From positions 1 through 38,278 of the forward strand of contig WIXG01000566.1 in assembly GCA_009869945.1 (NCBI GenBank): a DNA stretch of 38,278 nucleotides, given 5' to 3'. The position numbers and the translations under genes were made by a program. Source of the stretch: Mesaphorura yosii (taxonomy: Eukaryota; Arthropoda; Collembola; Poduromorpha; Tullbergiidae). Positions 1 through 10,576 of the stretch are shown here, piece after piece. A model generated the notes under the pieces. That model worked only from the letters and a program-made list of their open reading frames with translations. It ran no database searches and had not been told where the DNA came from. Position 1 is the stretch's first letter, and every line of letters begins with the position of its first letter.

Positions 1-186
1 TTAATGCATGATAAACAAAGCTACAATGCTTGCTGGTAAAACAGAAAGATTTAAACTTTGGCTCAAAAACCCTAGCCTGGGGTAGCAATGGACTCATAAG
101 CCACAATTATGTGTTATTCAAGCATTTAATGAGTTATCCAGCAGCCATTTCATGCCGACGGCGTGCACCGACTAGACCTCAGCTTC

Positions 187-1386
187 TCAGATCAGAACAG
201 TAGAGACGACACCCTGTAGCACGACATCCTGCGTAACTTGAGCGAAGGTGGTTCTGCGGATCTCGAACAGGGGCCCGATCTTAAAGTGGAATGCCTGCAC
301 TGCACGGAAAAACCGCGACTCTACCCGGTACAACTCGATGTCCGACGCTTGCTTCCGGCCCGTGGCGGCACACCAGGCCCTGAACGACTGCTCATACCTC
401 TGCGACGCGACCGTGTAGCTCATCGCAAAGTCCAGGTTGGTCTTCGTGCTGATGAGGACGAGCAGGGGGAGCACACCGAACAAGATGGCGGTGAAGGTAG
501 AGACCTCGTCCAGCAGCTTAAGGACAGAGACTAAGCAAGAGACTTGCGCCACGCAGCTGAGAGTCAGAGACTGCGCCACCAGCGGCGCTATGAGTTGGGC
601 CACGTGGGTGTGCAGGACATGGTGGGTCGTGAAAAAGAGACGAGTGTGCCTTCGCTCGAGCTCAGACTGGGTCGGGTCAAATTTGAGGCGACGGAGAAAC
701 CCGCTCATCCCGTTCGTGTAGTTGATCGTCTGTAACATGAACAGGGCGATGCATAGGAAGCAGAGAAAGGTCTGCCAGGCGTACACGGCCCCCATCAGGA
801 GGTTCAGAACCAGGTACTCGGTCCGGAAGCTGCGGTGCAGCTTGGCGCCTTCGATGATCATCTTCGTATCCCCAATGCTGGCCACGGCAGCCAGCACGGG
901 GAGGGTGAACAGGAAGGGGCGAGTAAAGACTTCCATCCCGTCCGGCTGGCGCAGATCCAGCTTGAGGCGCAGCGCCTGGGCGCGTGTCAGTAGGTGGTAG
1001 GCCGAAATTTGAGCAGCGACCTCGGCATTGTTACGCAAGTTGTGGAACTGCATTGATGTAGTCAACAGAGTGCCCACGAGGGGCAGCGCACAGTACAGTA
1101 TATCGTGCAGACCTGCGTTGGGCTGGAACAGCCCCGCTAGAAAGCCCCACACCTTGACCCAAGACGCGACCAGCCCGAGAGTTACCACGATGTGCCATTT
1201 CCACAAACGGGGGATGACATCCACTGTGTAGTTGACGGGGTTCCACTTGTAGGGAAATGAGCCCGACCAGTATCCCACTTTGATGACGTACGACATCAGG
1301 CGGAAGGACTCTTCGGATATCATCTTGGCGACTCGGACTCCAACTTTGTGAATGGAGGCCGGCGGAGGCCTAAACTGCAGAAACAC
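187..1386 (-). CDS. multi-TM gustatory-receptor-like chemoreceptor
   Basis: An uninterrupted single-exon frame of 399 residues, which is the usual length of an arthropod gustatory/odorant receptor. Hydrophobic segments are visible at about residues 66-90 (IVVTLGLVASWVKVWGFLAG), 95-112, 153-168, 190-220, 260-285 and 295-312, with a polar N-terminus. The C-terminal stretch SRFFRAVQAFHFKIGPLFEI lines up with the tail of the receptor-like gene at 6411-7274 (KFYKSCQPLKWEI), which supports one family. By family knowledge such proteins are ligand-gated channels in chemosensory neuron membranes. The ligand cannot be guessed. The start used is the first ATG (1386); an in-frame ATG at residue 22 (MISEES) is possible. 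No TYhhhhhQ signature of insect GRs is seen, so the assignment rests on length, topology and similarity to its neighbour rather than on a signature. Confidence 0.6.
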   Translation of the reverse strand: MFLQFRPPPASIHKVGVRVAKMISEESFRLMSYVIKVGYWSGSFPYKWNPVNYTVDVIPRLWKWHIVVTLGLVASWVKVWGFLAGLFQPNAGLHDILYCALPLVGTLLTTSMQFHNLRNNAEVAAQISAYHLLTRAQALRLKLDLRQPDGMEVFTRPFLFTLPVLAAVASIGDTKMIIEGAKLHRSFRTEYLVLNLLMGAVYAWQTFLCFLCIALFMLQTINYTNGMSGFLRRLKFDPTQSELERRHTRLFFTTHHVLHTHVAQLIAPLVAQSLTLSCVAQVSCLVSVLKLLDEVSTFTAILFGVLPLLVLISTKTNLDFAMSYTVASQRYEQSFRAWCAATGRKQASDIELYRVESRFFRAVQAFHFKIGPLFEIRRTTFAQVTQDVVLQGVVSTVLI

Positions 1387-2478
1387 CAGAAGTTTATGAT
1401 GTGAATAATTCAGGTGATTGCGATATGAATAAGTTATTAGTACTGCGCCAGTTTGAGTTGGTTTGTCCGATGCAAGGGCAATTTTTTATTCATTGCCTGT
1501 ATAAATTCCGACTTCAATAATATCTGTCTTAGCGTCTTATATTGTATAGACGATGTATCATGGCTTTGGCTTTTCTTTTTCCACCACGTCGAGCACCTGC
1601 CACCGCTTCTGCAAAGCTCACCTTTGTCTAATTCATATGGAATGTAGTGTCAGGTTCTCCAGGTCGACCAAATCCTACGGCCACAAACTTCCAGTGAGTC
1701 AAAGAGTCAATGGTCACAGGAGGGTACAGAATATGCAGCTGCCAGAGCAGAAGCGAGGGAAAAGTTCCCCAAGTTTAAGTTCGCCGGCTGAAGGCAGTCT
1801 AGGCGTGCTAATTCGCGAATTGTAGGTGTCAGTCTCTCTTAATGAATGAATGCTGCGGATTGATTGATTAATGGAAAAAGTTAAAGGTAGTTACGAAACC
1901 TGTTTTTGATAATTTTACAGACTCACTCACTTAGTTAAGCCGCCAATTGGCAAAACAATAGAAAACCGTGTGCAGAAATTGGCACTCGATTCACAAGAAT
2001 TGGCAGAAGTACGAGCACAAATACAGTACATGAACTGGACACTTGACCACTTGATCAGCCGCTGTAGGTGCGCATGAAACGAAAACAAGTTAGGTTATCC
2101 TCAGTGGATCTCCTCCAGGCCATTCAATCCCAGATACAGTTACCAAAGTTCTATTCATGACATTACTGAAAAGCAGGAAGCAAGTTAACCGTTTTAGTAA
2201 CAAGTGGAAGGTGCTAGCATGAAACAAGAAACAGGAAATTGATTTACGTAAGCAATTGCATCAATATTATCACCTTGGCCGATTTTGGAGTGGGTATTTT
2301 AATATTTTTCCATATGACCGCCTGAAATTCGGTGAAATCATCAAGTAACTCAAATCCAGGGGGTATAAATTCTAGGCGAGAATCTCCAAAAGCATCATCA
2401 GTCACTAGAAAACTGTCTAACGAGCAAAACAAGCCAGCAAGGACTCCAGTTAAATTCTCCACCAATTGAGTTTTAACG
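1387..2478. other. intergenic, one unassigned minus-strand ORF
   Basis: No recognisable gene, tRNA or transposon remains. A minus-strand open frame of 83 residues at 2244-2495 (contains LLDDFTEFQAVIWKNIKI) has ordinary protein-like composition. It matches nothing I recognise and overlaps the 5' end of the Kelch gene on the other strand, so I do not call it a gene. Confidence 0.4.
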
Positions 2479-3516
2479 ATGGCATCTCTGATCAAAATCC
2501 AACTTCCTTCTTCCTCTGCTGCTCTGCAGCAGCTATAGCACTAGGGCAGCACCACAACAATCCAAAGCAGCCCCACGGGCTCCTATTAACGTCTCCATCT
2601 CGAACGCCCTGTTACCCATCTCTGGCATGAAGATGGGAGCTTTGTACGACGGAGATAACTCCATCTACCTCTTTGGCGGGCAGTCCACTAACGAATGGGA
2701 GAACTGGAACTCCATGTACAAGTACTCCATCTCGGCCGACACTATTACCCGCCACAGCTTCTGGAACTTTGCTCGTGATGGTGGCTAAGTACTGGATCAA
2801 TGGGGAAACCTAACTACCTGGGTGGATTCTTGGCGGACGACGAACAAGGGTTCACAGCAGATGTGAAGATGATGATTGACTTTGACCCAGCTGACCAATA
2901 CCTGCATGGCCAACTGCCCCACGCCACCGCAAGGGGAGGAGCTTTCTTCGACGCCGAGAACAGTACTGCATACCTCATCGGCGGTTTCGACTACACCGGT
3001 TCCAGCGCAAGGCAGATTCTGCGGTTTGAGACGGCGGGCTCTTTCCCCAGGATTGACGCTGTGGCACAACTCCCACACAATGTGTTCTCCCCTGCCGTCG
3101 TCTTTGACCCGCGATCACGCGACGCATATGTTCTCAGCAGCGGAAGGTTCTTCGACGCTTCTTCGGACATTATCAAGTTTGAGCCGGCGACCAAAAGCGT
3201 GTCGCTGCTGTACGTCAAACTTCCACGGCCCATTTCAAACGCATGCGCGGTCTGGGCCAAGACGGAGGCGTACATGCTTGGAGGAGATGACATGCGAGGT
3301 AATTACCATTCCGGCATCCTGCGATTCACTCCAGGGCTTGCAGGCAGTGACAGAGTGGAGCAGGTCGAGGTCAACGACTTCCCGTCCATCCTCTACAGCC
3401 ATGCGTGCGTGTTTGTCGAAAAGCTGAACCGGATCTACATCTTTGGAGGAAGTGTGGGCCCACTTCCGGAACAGGGTTCAAGCAAGGTGATTAGGTACAT
3501 CGACCTGGAACCGTAA
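2479..3516 (+). pseudogene. secreted Kelch-repeat protein with two frame breaks
   Basis: A paralogue of the intact Kelch gene at 4823-5901. Kelch blades are recognisable by their GG turns: IYLFGGQ, YLGGFLAD, AYLIGGFDY, AYMLGGDD and IYIFGGSVG, ending at a TAA (3514-3516). The reading frame changes twice. MASLIKI (from the ATG at 2479) is in one frame. The signal-like FLLPLLLCSS and first blade (to FARDGG, 2785) are in a second frame, which then meets TAA at 2786-2788. The rest (STGSMGKPNYLGG onward, through ATG 2800) is back in the first frame. Alignment to the paralogue shows no room for introns at these points. Either a decaying gene, or two compensating indel errors in the assembly. By family the product would be a secreted beta-propeller with unknown partner. 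A polyadenylation signal follows. Confidence 0.7.
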
Positions 3517-3591
3517 AGCGACAGTCAGAAGGCCACACTAATGTTAAATGATTTTTAATTGGTTGTACACTTTGTAATTTTTAATCGAGGT

Positions 3592-3597
3592 AATAAA
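3592..3597 (+). terminator. polyadenylation signal of the plus-strand Kelch gene
   Basis: AATAAA about 75 nt downstream of the Kelch stop (3514-3516), at a typical cleavage-signal distance. It suggests this locus is, or recently was, transcribed. Confidence 0.6.
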
Positions 3598-3700
3598 TCT
3601 TTCAGCAAAACGAACAACAAACAGAAATTGGCACATCTTAGTTAAAGATAAAGTCTAAATTAATTGTATAAGAGCAATGTATCAATTGTGCAGTCCATGA

Positions 3701-4687
3701 TTATGATTGCGAGGAATATGTAAAGATTCTTGTCAAATGGTTCCATGAATCCAAATCGGAATCGAATTGGATGGAAACTGGTGAGCAAGGCTCGTTCTGC
3801 TCTAAAAAGTTGTTTCTTTGCTTTTGGCATCCCTGAGCAAACGTTCCGACACTTCGGTTGCACACCAGAACTTGCGTAGGATCCAGGCGCCTGTTGTGTC
3901 CGGATAAAACTGTAGTACGCGGCCGCATCTTCCTCTCACGATCTCTGCCAGAAATCCTGGAGCTTCTCCCCATGATGTCCCGCACCAGTTTCAAGATGAA
4001 GAATGCGACCGGATAGATGACGACTGCTGCAACGATGACGGCGCTGCAGAAGTATCCTGCTGCAAACTACATTTGCAGTGCCAAAATGACGCTTTTGGCG
4101 ACAAATCCATAATCGGTTAGCACATCCGGGCAGGCCACACGCGGGAACAACATGCAAAATGGGTATAGGTCACATTTCAAGAGATTAGCCAGCATGATAG
4201 CTGCAGGCGTGTAGACTACGCCTGAGAGTAAGATGGCGCATGACACATTGTAGGCGTGGATGCCCGTCAGCGCCGGCGGCATGGTCGTGGTCGGTACTTG
4301 TCCTTTTTGGCGGTCATCGTACTGGCAGCAGGTGTCGACCAGGCCGTTTAGAAGTTTTGCAGTCTCTCCGGCATTTGTGGTCATACTGAAGACGAATACG
4401 AGGGAAAAGAGGCCAATGAAAACGAAGAGGAGTCGAATGTTACCGTCGAGTTCATTCATGCCCAGTCCATGTTTCTTCACCCATAGGACAAAAGCGCAAA
4501 ATCAGAGCAAGGCGAAAGCAGCACAATGCAGCTGGCACAGTCTGGTCCAGACCCCAACCCAGCGCCCTTGTCTCACTTCCATTCGGTGTCGGGTCGATTT
4601 CCAGCGGATTGGAAAGGAGGAAAGAAAATGGAGGCTCAGGACTTTGGGGATGCGGCTGAAAATTGATATATGTTTTTCAGTGCGCAA
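3701..4687 (-). pseudogene. membrane protein with in-frame stops (tetraspan-like)
   Basis: One minus-strand frame runs from about 4687 to 3701 and is broken only by TGA (4502-4504) and TAG (4067-4069). It contains hydrophobic segments FCAFVLWV, LLFVFIGLFSLVFVFSM, a stretch after AYNVSCAILLSGVVYTPAAI, and FAAGYFCSAVIVAAVVIYPV, the last right after the TAG. It then has a basic tail (LVRDIMGRSSRISGRDRERK). The layout resembles the four-helix membrane proteins that are common as multigene families in arthropods. No family signature is recognised, and a chemoreceptor fragment is an alternative. The surrounding frame is preserved, so the stops are either recent point mutations or base errors. It lies between two Kelch paralogues. 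Confidence 0.45.
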
Positions 4688-4732
4688 GCAAGCCGAAAGA
4701 GTGAATTTTGAATGAATCTGAATCAGAATTTC

Positions 4733-4738
4733 TTTATT
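4733..4738 (-). terminator. polyadenylation signal of the minus-strand Kelch gene
   Basis: TTTATT on the plus strand, i.e. AATAAA on the minus strand, about 85 nt past the stop of the Kelch gene ending at 4823. Confidence 0.55.
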
Positions 4739-4822
4739 ATTTATTCTACTCCTTGAGAACTGTCAACTGTACTCTACTCAATTCCTAGATGTGGTGAACA
4801 ACACACTTCATAGATTCCAATT

Positions 4823-5901
4823 TTAATCCAGATTAATAATAAAGATCTGCTCACCCCTGTCATAATTATTAAACTCAAATTCATAACCTCCAAACACGTA
4901 GATTCGATTCAGGTTCTGCACGTAGGTGCAGCCCATGCCTTCCATGCGGAGTGGAAACCCTTCAATTTCAAGCACCTCGACTTGGCCCGTCGAAGGAGTG
5001 AATCGAACAGCGTGGGGCAGGCTGGGTGATTTGTTGCCTCCAAAGATGTAGGCTGCGGTTCCTGTCCAAACCGCACATGTGTACGCTGTGGGAGTTGGGA
5101 GGCTTATACTCAGCCGGATTGAGACCCCGGTGGAAGGGTCCAGTTGCAGAATTTCATCCGTGTATGTATTTTCTACCATACGCCCTCCAAAAATGTAAAT
5201 CAGGCCCGTGTTGTTGTCACGAATGGCAGAACTTGAGTAGCGTCCTCCACCAGGCATCCGGTCCGGCATTTGTTCAGCTGTGTTGTTTAGAAGAGAGTAG
5301 CGAGTGATGGAGTCCATGGCGCATGGACAGGAGCGATAAAAGCCGCCAATTACGTATACCGTGTCGGAGCCGTCCCAGACTGACGTGGACGAGGAACAAG
5401 TACGAGGGAGGGCCCCAACCTGAACCATGTCGCCTGCAGGAGTGCCCAGGTTGTACTGCAAGACTTCCGACCGCTGATTAATACCTGTGCCGACATTTAA
5501 GCAGAAATTAGACCCCTGATGTTAATTGTGCTAGTACTTGACTTACCGTTGATGGCGATACCACCAAAATAAAGTACCCTTCCCTTCGAGTCTTCTGCCG
5601 CCGGCACCCAGACACCATCCCCCGAATTATTGTCCAGGTCAATCATTTCGCCAACCACGTCCACACTATTATTCCGTACAGAATAGCGCAGAATGTCTCT
5701 TGGAATGTGCCAAGCAGAGTATTTGCCTCCGAGGAGGTAAACCGAGTCGTGGCCATCGTACACAGCAGGCATAAATGCGAATCCGTACGGTAAAACAGTG
5801 TCCAGGTAAATAGCTTTCAGATTTTGTGCTTGGGCTTGGAATTGGACCAATCCCAGCAGGAATAATGGCAGAAAACCGGTGATGACACTCCGACGGAGCA
5901 T
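4823..5901 (-). CDS. secreted Kelch-repeat beta-propeller protein, intact
   Basis: Two exons: 5547-5901 and 4823-5484, split by a 62-bp intron (donor GTAAGT at 5546, acceptor GCACAG ending at 5485). The junction codon is the Gly of ING|INQRSE. The spliced protein has 338 residues. It starts with a clear signal peptide (MLRRSVITGFLPLFLLGLVQ, cleavage near AQAQ). At least five Kelch blades follow, each with a GG turn: VYLLGGKY, VLYFGGIA, VYVIGGFY, IYIFGGRM, AYIFGGNK and IYVFGGYE. No TM segment or BTB domain is present, so it is a free secreted propeller rather than a KLHL ubiquitin-ligase adaptor. Its partner is unknown. The paralogue at 2479-3516 points toward it on the other strand, consistent with inverted local duplication. 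The start is the only ATG preceding the signal peptide. Confidence 0.85.
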
Positions 5902-6410
5902 TTTGGGTACCTTGTACTTGTATTTTCATAAATGAACTAATTTTGAGCAGCAGCTAGCTAATTTTATTTATTGTAGATGATAACGCATGGGGTAAAGTTG
6001 CAATTTTAAAGTTCAAGTGTGTAGGATTTTCCGTATTGAGCAAGCAAGGGAATTTACCCGTCGACAGGACACCTGCACACTCGTGTTCGTGTGTCCTGCT
6101 GTCCTTCCATGAGGCCATGTGGGAGTGGGCCTGTCTTTGTGCTGCACGGACTAAGCGAAGAGTGGAATCGGAATTTGGTCGACCTTGGGCTTGGACTGGA
6201 TTACTATCTGAACTGAAGATTGAGAACATGCATCTTCTTCGCGTCGACTTCTTGTGACTGGAACTCAATATGGACTAAAGATTCAGTAGTATTCTCGCCA
6301 TTGTGTAATTATCATATAGTGACACATCGAAGAACGAATCACGTCCGAACCTCGCCTCATCTCGAGCATTGGAAAACAATGTTGTAAGCAATCACTTCAA
6401 AATCAATGTC
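5902..6410. other. intergenic
   Basis: Between the divergently transcribed Kelch and chemoreceptor-like genes. It must hold both promoters, but I see no convincing TATA box, repeat or conserved ORF. Confidence 0.4.
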
Positions 6411-7274
6411 ATGACATTCATGAATGGAATGTATCTCTTCAACCGTCGTCTAGCAACACACTTCGGAACATTTGAGCATGTGGAGCGTGATGGTCTCGAA
6501 CCAATTCTATGGTGCTTGAGGTATGGTGGATGGCTTGGAGTTGCAAGTATATCATTTGGTACAATGGTAGGAATCTGGGGAAGAGTCACAGCCATGAAAG
6601 ACGCCGTTGCACTGGGGACATGGCTGACGGCTTCACGATGGATCCCTGTGAGTGTAATGCTGATCGGTGCATTGTATATGAATACGCTGGATATTGCCAT
6701 CAACATTCTAAACATACTCAACATATTTATTGGGGCAAATTTCATGTATCGATGGTTACAAATCCATGTCCGAGCTCCTGACGCTGCTGGTGATGATGGC
6801 AACGGCGCAGGAAACCATGACAAGGAAAGGCAGCTTCAGGTCTTTTACAGAGCTCATCAAATCTGGTTCCGATTCATACAAGAATATGCTGGACCCATCA
6901 TACCGCCAATGGTCATCAGTACATGCTTCATGGCAATCACTGCTTTCACCGGTATGAACAAATTCGGACATCGACTTGGTCCTGTGATGCTGTTCCTGAT
7001 AGTAACGGTAGCTATTATCTCCATGGGAGTACAACAGGTTACCATAGACATGGCAAATCGATTTAGACGTGCTAGCGAGGAGTACATCAAACAAGGAAAG
7101 GCAGCAGCTGTGCAAAAAAGGAGACTCGTCGATATCAAATTCTACAAGTCATGTCAACCATTGAAATGGGAAATTGTCGTAGTCCCGGTAACGGAAACAT
7201 TTTTCGTGACTATATTGGATTCTGTAATAATAGCACGGGTGCTGGATCTCCTGATTCTTCTGGACAGTGGTTAG
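6411..7274 (+). CDS. multi-TM chemoreceptor-like protein, possibly lacking its N-terminus
   Basis: An open frame of 287 residues from the ATG at 6411 (MTFMNGMYLF). The frame is open back to 6369 without another ATG. Hydrophobic segments include GGWLGVASISFGTMVGIW, WIPVSVMLIGALYMNTLDIA, IIPPMVISTCFMAITAF, GPVMLFLIVTVAIISMGV and a C-terminal ETFFVTILDSVIIARVLDLL. The loop before the last helix (KFYKSCQPLKWEI) is similar to the same region of the receptor at 187-1386. At 287 residues it is about 100 shorter than a typical gustatory receptor, so either the first exon lies upstream unrecognised or the gene is 5'-truncated. Membrane chemosensory role is inferred from topology and family resemblance only. 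Confidence 0.5.
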   Translation: MTFMNGMYLFNRRLATHFGTFEHVERDGLEPILWCLRYGGWLGVASISFGTMVGIWGRVTAMKDAVALGTWLTASRWIPVSVMLIGALYMNTLDIAINILNILNIFIGANFMYRWLQIHVRAPDAAGDDGNGAGNHDKERQLQVFYRAHQIWFRFIQEYAGPIIPPMVISTCFMAITAFTGMNKFGHRLGPVMLFLIVTVAIISMGVQQVTIDMANRFRRASEEYIKQGKAAAVQKRRLVDIKFYKSCQPLKWEIVVVPVTETFFVTILDSVIIARVLDLLILLDSG

Positions 7275-8160
7275 ATACCAGAGTATTTTTATTTCTTGAT
7301 ATTCTGCAATGTTTAAAGTTGAAAAATATAATTAAATATAGCAATTTCTTTTTCTTTCAATTCAATCTCCATCATCTATGAAACATACCATCCTTAAAAT
7401 TTTTTCACGGGAACCTACTTATGGGAGTAACATGTTCGTATGTCTGCGATGGGGCAGACGATTGTCCAGGTGGATTAGGTGAAATGTGCAATAAATTCGA
7501 AATATGACTTTGCATTTCGGTCCAGTTGAAACCGACAGTCAAGGTCAAGATTTGCATGTTTACACAGAATTCTGCGCATGATTCAAACAGGTTGTCAGTC
7601 AACTGGGAGAAATTTATTGACTCGTACTTACTCATTCATTCTAAAGTTGTGGATGTGTATAAATCTATAAAACTTGCTAATTTGAGGTACTTGCGATTCA
7701 TTTTCTCTTCGGGACGGAATGAGTTGGTCTACTTTCTTGCTCAATCCACGTGCTGCGTGGGCTTTGGGTAAACTGATCACTTGCAACCTTTTTTTTTTAA
7801 TTTAGAAGAAACTTAACATTTCCAGTGAGTTGGAAACACTCATGCTTTCAGTCAGTGGTGAAAAATAACATCCTGTCCTGATCAGCATCAACTGTGCGTG
7901 CGACAAACGTACCCTGCAGCCGATACGGTGGCGTGGAGGCAGCGCCATTTGAATTTCCTTTCCACGCGGTCAGCGGGCGGGTTTTCATATTGCGGGCAGC
8001 AATTGTGTGGCGTACAATCGTTTCAAGCCGACCTACCTAGAGAGGGTTGGCGGACCGGGGATCGAAAGCCGGAATTTGGCATTTTTACACTTTACAATCC
8101 GCCTTCGGCGTCTATGATTGGGACTAGGATTGTAAGAAACATTCATCCTTTCATTTTTAA
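7275..8160. other. intergenic, nothing recognised
   Basis: AT-rich in 7275-7860, with a short T run near 7791-7799. From about 7890 composition becomes GC-richer and a plus-strand open frame (7898-8302) appears, but its sequence resembles no family and it runs into the degraded element described next. Confidence 0.35.
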
Positions 8161-8168
8161 ACACTCCT

Positions 8169-8560
8169 ATGGTTCGCTCACCAGAATGTACAGAAAATAC
8201 AAAATACTTTTCGTTAATTTGTTGGCTGCACCAAAAGGTTCCAGGATGGCACATTGTGGCAAACTCGATCGGCTTCAACTCGAAAGACCCCATCTTCGGT
8301 GAGATGAAGCGGAGAGCCCGGGACGCCGACGGTATTCCTCGAAACAGGCTGTCGAACGTGTTTGGATATACGGGCCGTCGCTCCAGTTTTTCCAGACACG
8401 GCTCGGCTTGATCCGCCTCTCTCCAGCCTGCGTGCTCCATATTTGTGGTTGGACGGAGCTGCATCACGTTGGTACCGGCGAGCCGGGGTTCGGTCCCGGC
8501 CGAGGGCGCTTGATTAGACCGGAAATCGGGCTCGAGAGACTGGGACCGGACTTGAAGAAC
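8169..8560 (+). pseudogene. degraded copy of an unknown protein family (first of two)
   Basis: Plus-strand translation gives MKRRARDADGIPRNRLSNVF in one frame and, after a shift near 8385, TRLGLIRLSPACVLHICGW and GFGPGRGRLIRPEIGLERLG in another. The same series (KLSDVFGY, IRLGLIKLTVPCVDYICG, GFDPGAGRLIRPGCGLETLG) is found in an uninterrupted minus-strand frame at 22695-23030. Conservation is at the amino-acid level across both halves, so this was protein coding. It is not a family I recognise. The frameshift and the lack of a start suggest a dead or partial copy. Repeated transposon-encoded protein is an alternative. Confidence 0.45.
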
Positions 8561-8592
8561 AGAAATAGCGCTAGGAAAACGCCGTATTGTTC

Positions 8593-8598
8593 TTTATT
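8593..8598 (-). terminator. polyadenylation signal of the intact P450
   Basis: TTTATT on the plus strand (AATAAA on minus), 44 nt beyond the P450 stop codon at 8642-8644. Confidence 0.6.
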
Positions 8599-8641
8599 GC
8601 ACGATTGCATCGCTTAAGACATGTCGCCTTTGCCTTGTCGG

Positions 8642-10250
8642 TCAATTCCTCCACGTGAACAGTAATTTATGAGGTTTGGGTCCCTGCGTCGTTCCGCCGA
8701 GTTTCGGTTCCAGACACGGTGGATCGCTGTTCGGGTCCGGGTCGATCCGGAATTGCTGGAGGAGCCCAACGGTAAAGAGAAACAGTTCGTCACGCGCGAG
8801 CTGCTCACCGAGGCAGACTCGTTTGCCCGTCGAGAACGCCAGGAAGCCTCCCCGCCGGACGAAAGTCCTTCCGCTGTCGCCATTGTCACCGCCTGCGCCC
8901 GCGGTGAGCCACCGCTCAGGGTGAAACTCCTCCACGTCGTCGCCCCACAGCTCCCAGTTGAAGTGGGCTTCGTGCACGTTGATAAACACCATTGTGTTGG
9001 CGGGAATGTTGTATCCGTTCAAGTGAACGTCCTCCGTCGTGTTGTGGTAGACGCCGAGCGGGATGAGCGGCCGGAACCGCATGACTTCATGAAGAAAAGC
9101 TTCCGTGTACGGCATCGATGACCGGTCAGCGAGTGACGGAGGTCGGGCGCCGAGCACCCTTTCAATTTCGCGTACAATCTCGTCCTGTACGTCGGGGAAC
9201 CGAGCCGCCAGTAGGCAGACCCACCGCAGAGTCGTGGCCGAAGTCTCGGAGCCGGTAGCGAACAAATCTATCAGCGTCGTCACGAGCGAGCTCTTCGCCC
9301 GGCTCGGATGGAAACTTGAGCCCGGGTCCGTCGTGGTCGTGTTCTTAACTTCATCGATGAAGGCGTCGATGAAATCACGAGGCTGTCCGGCCACGTGCGT
9401 CTGCCAATGCTCGTCGACGTACGGCTCCAGGAATTCAGCGATTGGCTTGTACAGTTTTTCGATATCGCCTCGCCTCGTCATCCAGTCTGGAAAGTTTTCG
9501 TAGAACCAGGGCATGAAGATGGCGAGCATGGCGAAGATGCTGGTGTTCGAAAACCCGTCAGCGAGGAGGCGGGCGACGCGGTTCAGCTCTGGGTCGTCTT
9601 GGTCGAGCTCACGCCGGTCGACAATCCCCCAAATCACGTTCACAACGGCCACATTGAAGAGGGAGTCGGTCGCAATCGCCTGGCCGGCCCGTGCCTCCGC
9701 CTGCGTTTTCAGGCGCCGAGTAAATTCGTTCATCTCCTTCAGAATGATGGCTTCCATCGATCGGGTTCCGAAACCGCCGAGCTGGCGGAGGCAGCGATGC
9801 GTGAAGGCGCGCTGCTCCTTCCACGTTTGGCCGCTAGTCATCGTGATTCCTTCGACGTGGCCATGCGCGGGGCCCCCGGATCGGTCGAGAGTCCACCGCA
9901 TAGCTGGTCGGCCCAAGCAGGATTCCATCGCGAAGACCTCCTTGGCCAGGTGGTAGTCGGAGATTATGACACAGGGGAAGGAGGCGAAATCAATGCCGAG
10001 GACGGGCCCGTACTTGGACTTCCATTGCATGGCCGTCTTGTGAGGCTCCGCGCCGAGGAGCGGAAGATGGCCGAGCACGGGGAAGCCCCACGGTCCTTAA
10101 AATAAAATAAAAATAGCCCCTGCCACGTATCACCAGTCTCTTTGTATTCAGCGGGCAGTTGGAAATCTTACCTGGAGGGAAGTTTCTCGGCCTCCTCTGC
10201 GAGTAAAGGTAGAGGAGGACGGCAAAAAATAGGAATAATGCCCAAAACAT
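8642..10250 (-). CDS. cytochrome P450, CYP2-like, complete
   Basis: Exon 1 is 10172-10250 and exon 2 is 8642-10095, split by a 76-bp intron (GTAAGA...TTTAAG) inside the proline hinge so that PRNFPPG joins PWGFPVLGHLP. The protein has 510 residues, the normal length. Order: membrane anchor FWALFLFFAVLLYLY, hinge, WKEQR of the C-helix, I-helix ATGSETSATT, K-helix ExxR as HEVMR, the FHPERW (PERF-type) motif, and the heme loop FSTGKRVCLGEQLA with the Cys thiolate. All catalytic residues are present. By family it is an ER-bound mono-oxygenase using CPR-delivered electrons; the CYP2 clan in arthropods covers both hormone and xenobiotic metabolism, and multicopy genes such as this usually do the latter. 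Three other P450 copies in the window are broken, so this is the only one likely to give an enzyme. Confidence 0.93.
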
Positions 10251-10576
10251 GACGAAAGAAGAGACGAGCTCAGATTTTGGAATTCAGTACTGATTGCGAC
10301 GCAGAATTATGACGATTGCGTGTTCAAATTAAGATTGACTTCAACAGCAGCATGCAATTAAATTTGCCTCGAAATTCGACTAGTTTTTTTCACGTCCAAG
10401 GCCGCCAAGTTTCTACTTTGTTCGTGCCTTTTGCTGTATACGAGCTTTAATTCGCATTCGCAGATGTAATTCGCAACAGCAACTCTCATTGACATTCATT
10501 TAATGCTTGCCCTATCACGTTAGCAGTTCGCACGAGCAGCAGCAACCTCACGCTCACCCTCGCATTTAACATTAAA
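10251..10576. other. intergenic between P450 copies
   Basis: Must contain the promoter of the P450 at 8642-10250. AT-rich with no distinct TATA box, repeat or ORF that I can support. Confidence 0.35.

Noticed and set aside
238..1231. Several plus-strand open frames across the first kilobase
   Set aside because: They are antisense shadows of the minus-strand receptor at 187-1386. None has domain content.
5954..6268. 104-codon minus-strand frame upstream of the second receptor
   Set aside because: Low-complexity basic/Ser mix, no start context, no homologue, and a competing plus-strand frame over the same bases.
8440..8520. Possible tRNA/SINE promoter (TGGTTGGACGG and GGTTCGGTCCC)
   Set aside because: The bases sit inside a segment whose amino-acid series is conserved in another copy where the box-like motifs are not kept, so coding explains them better. 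No cloverleaf forms.
8669..10105. Long plus-strand frames opposite the P450
   Set aside because: Caused by the GC-rich codon bias of the real minus-strand gene.
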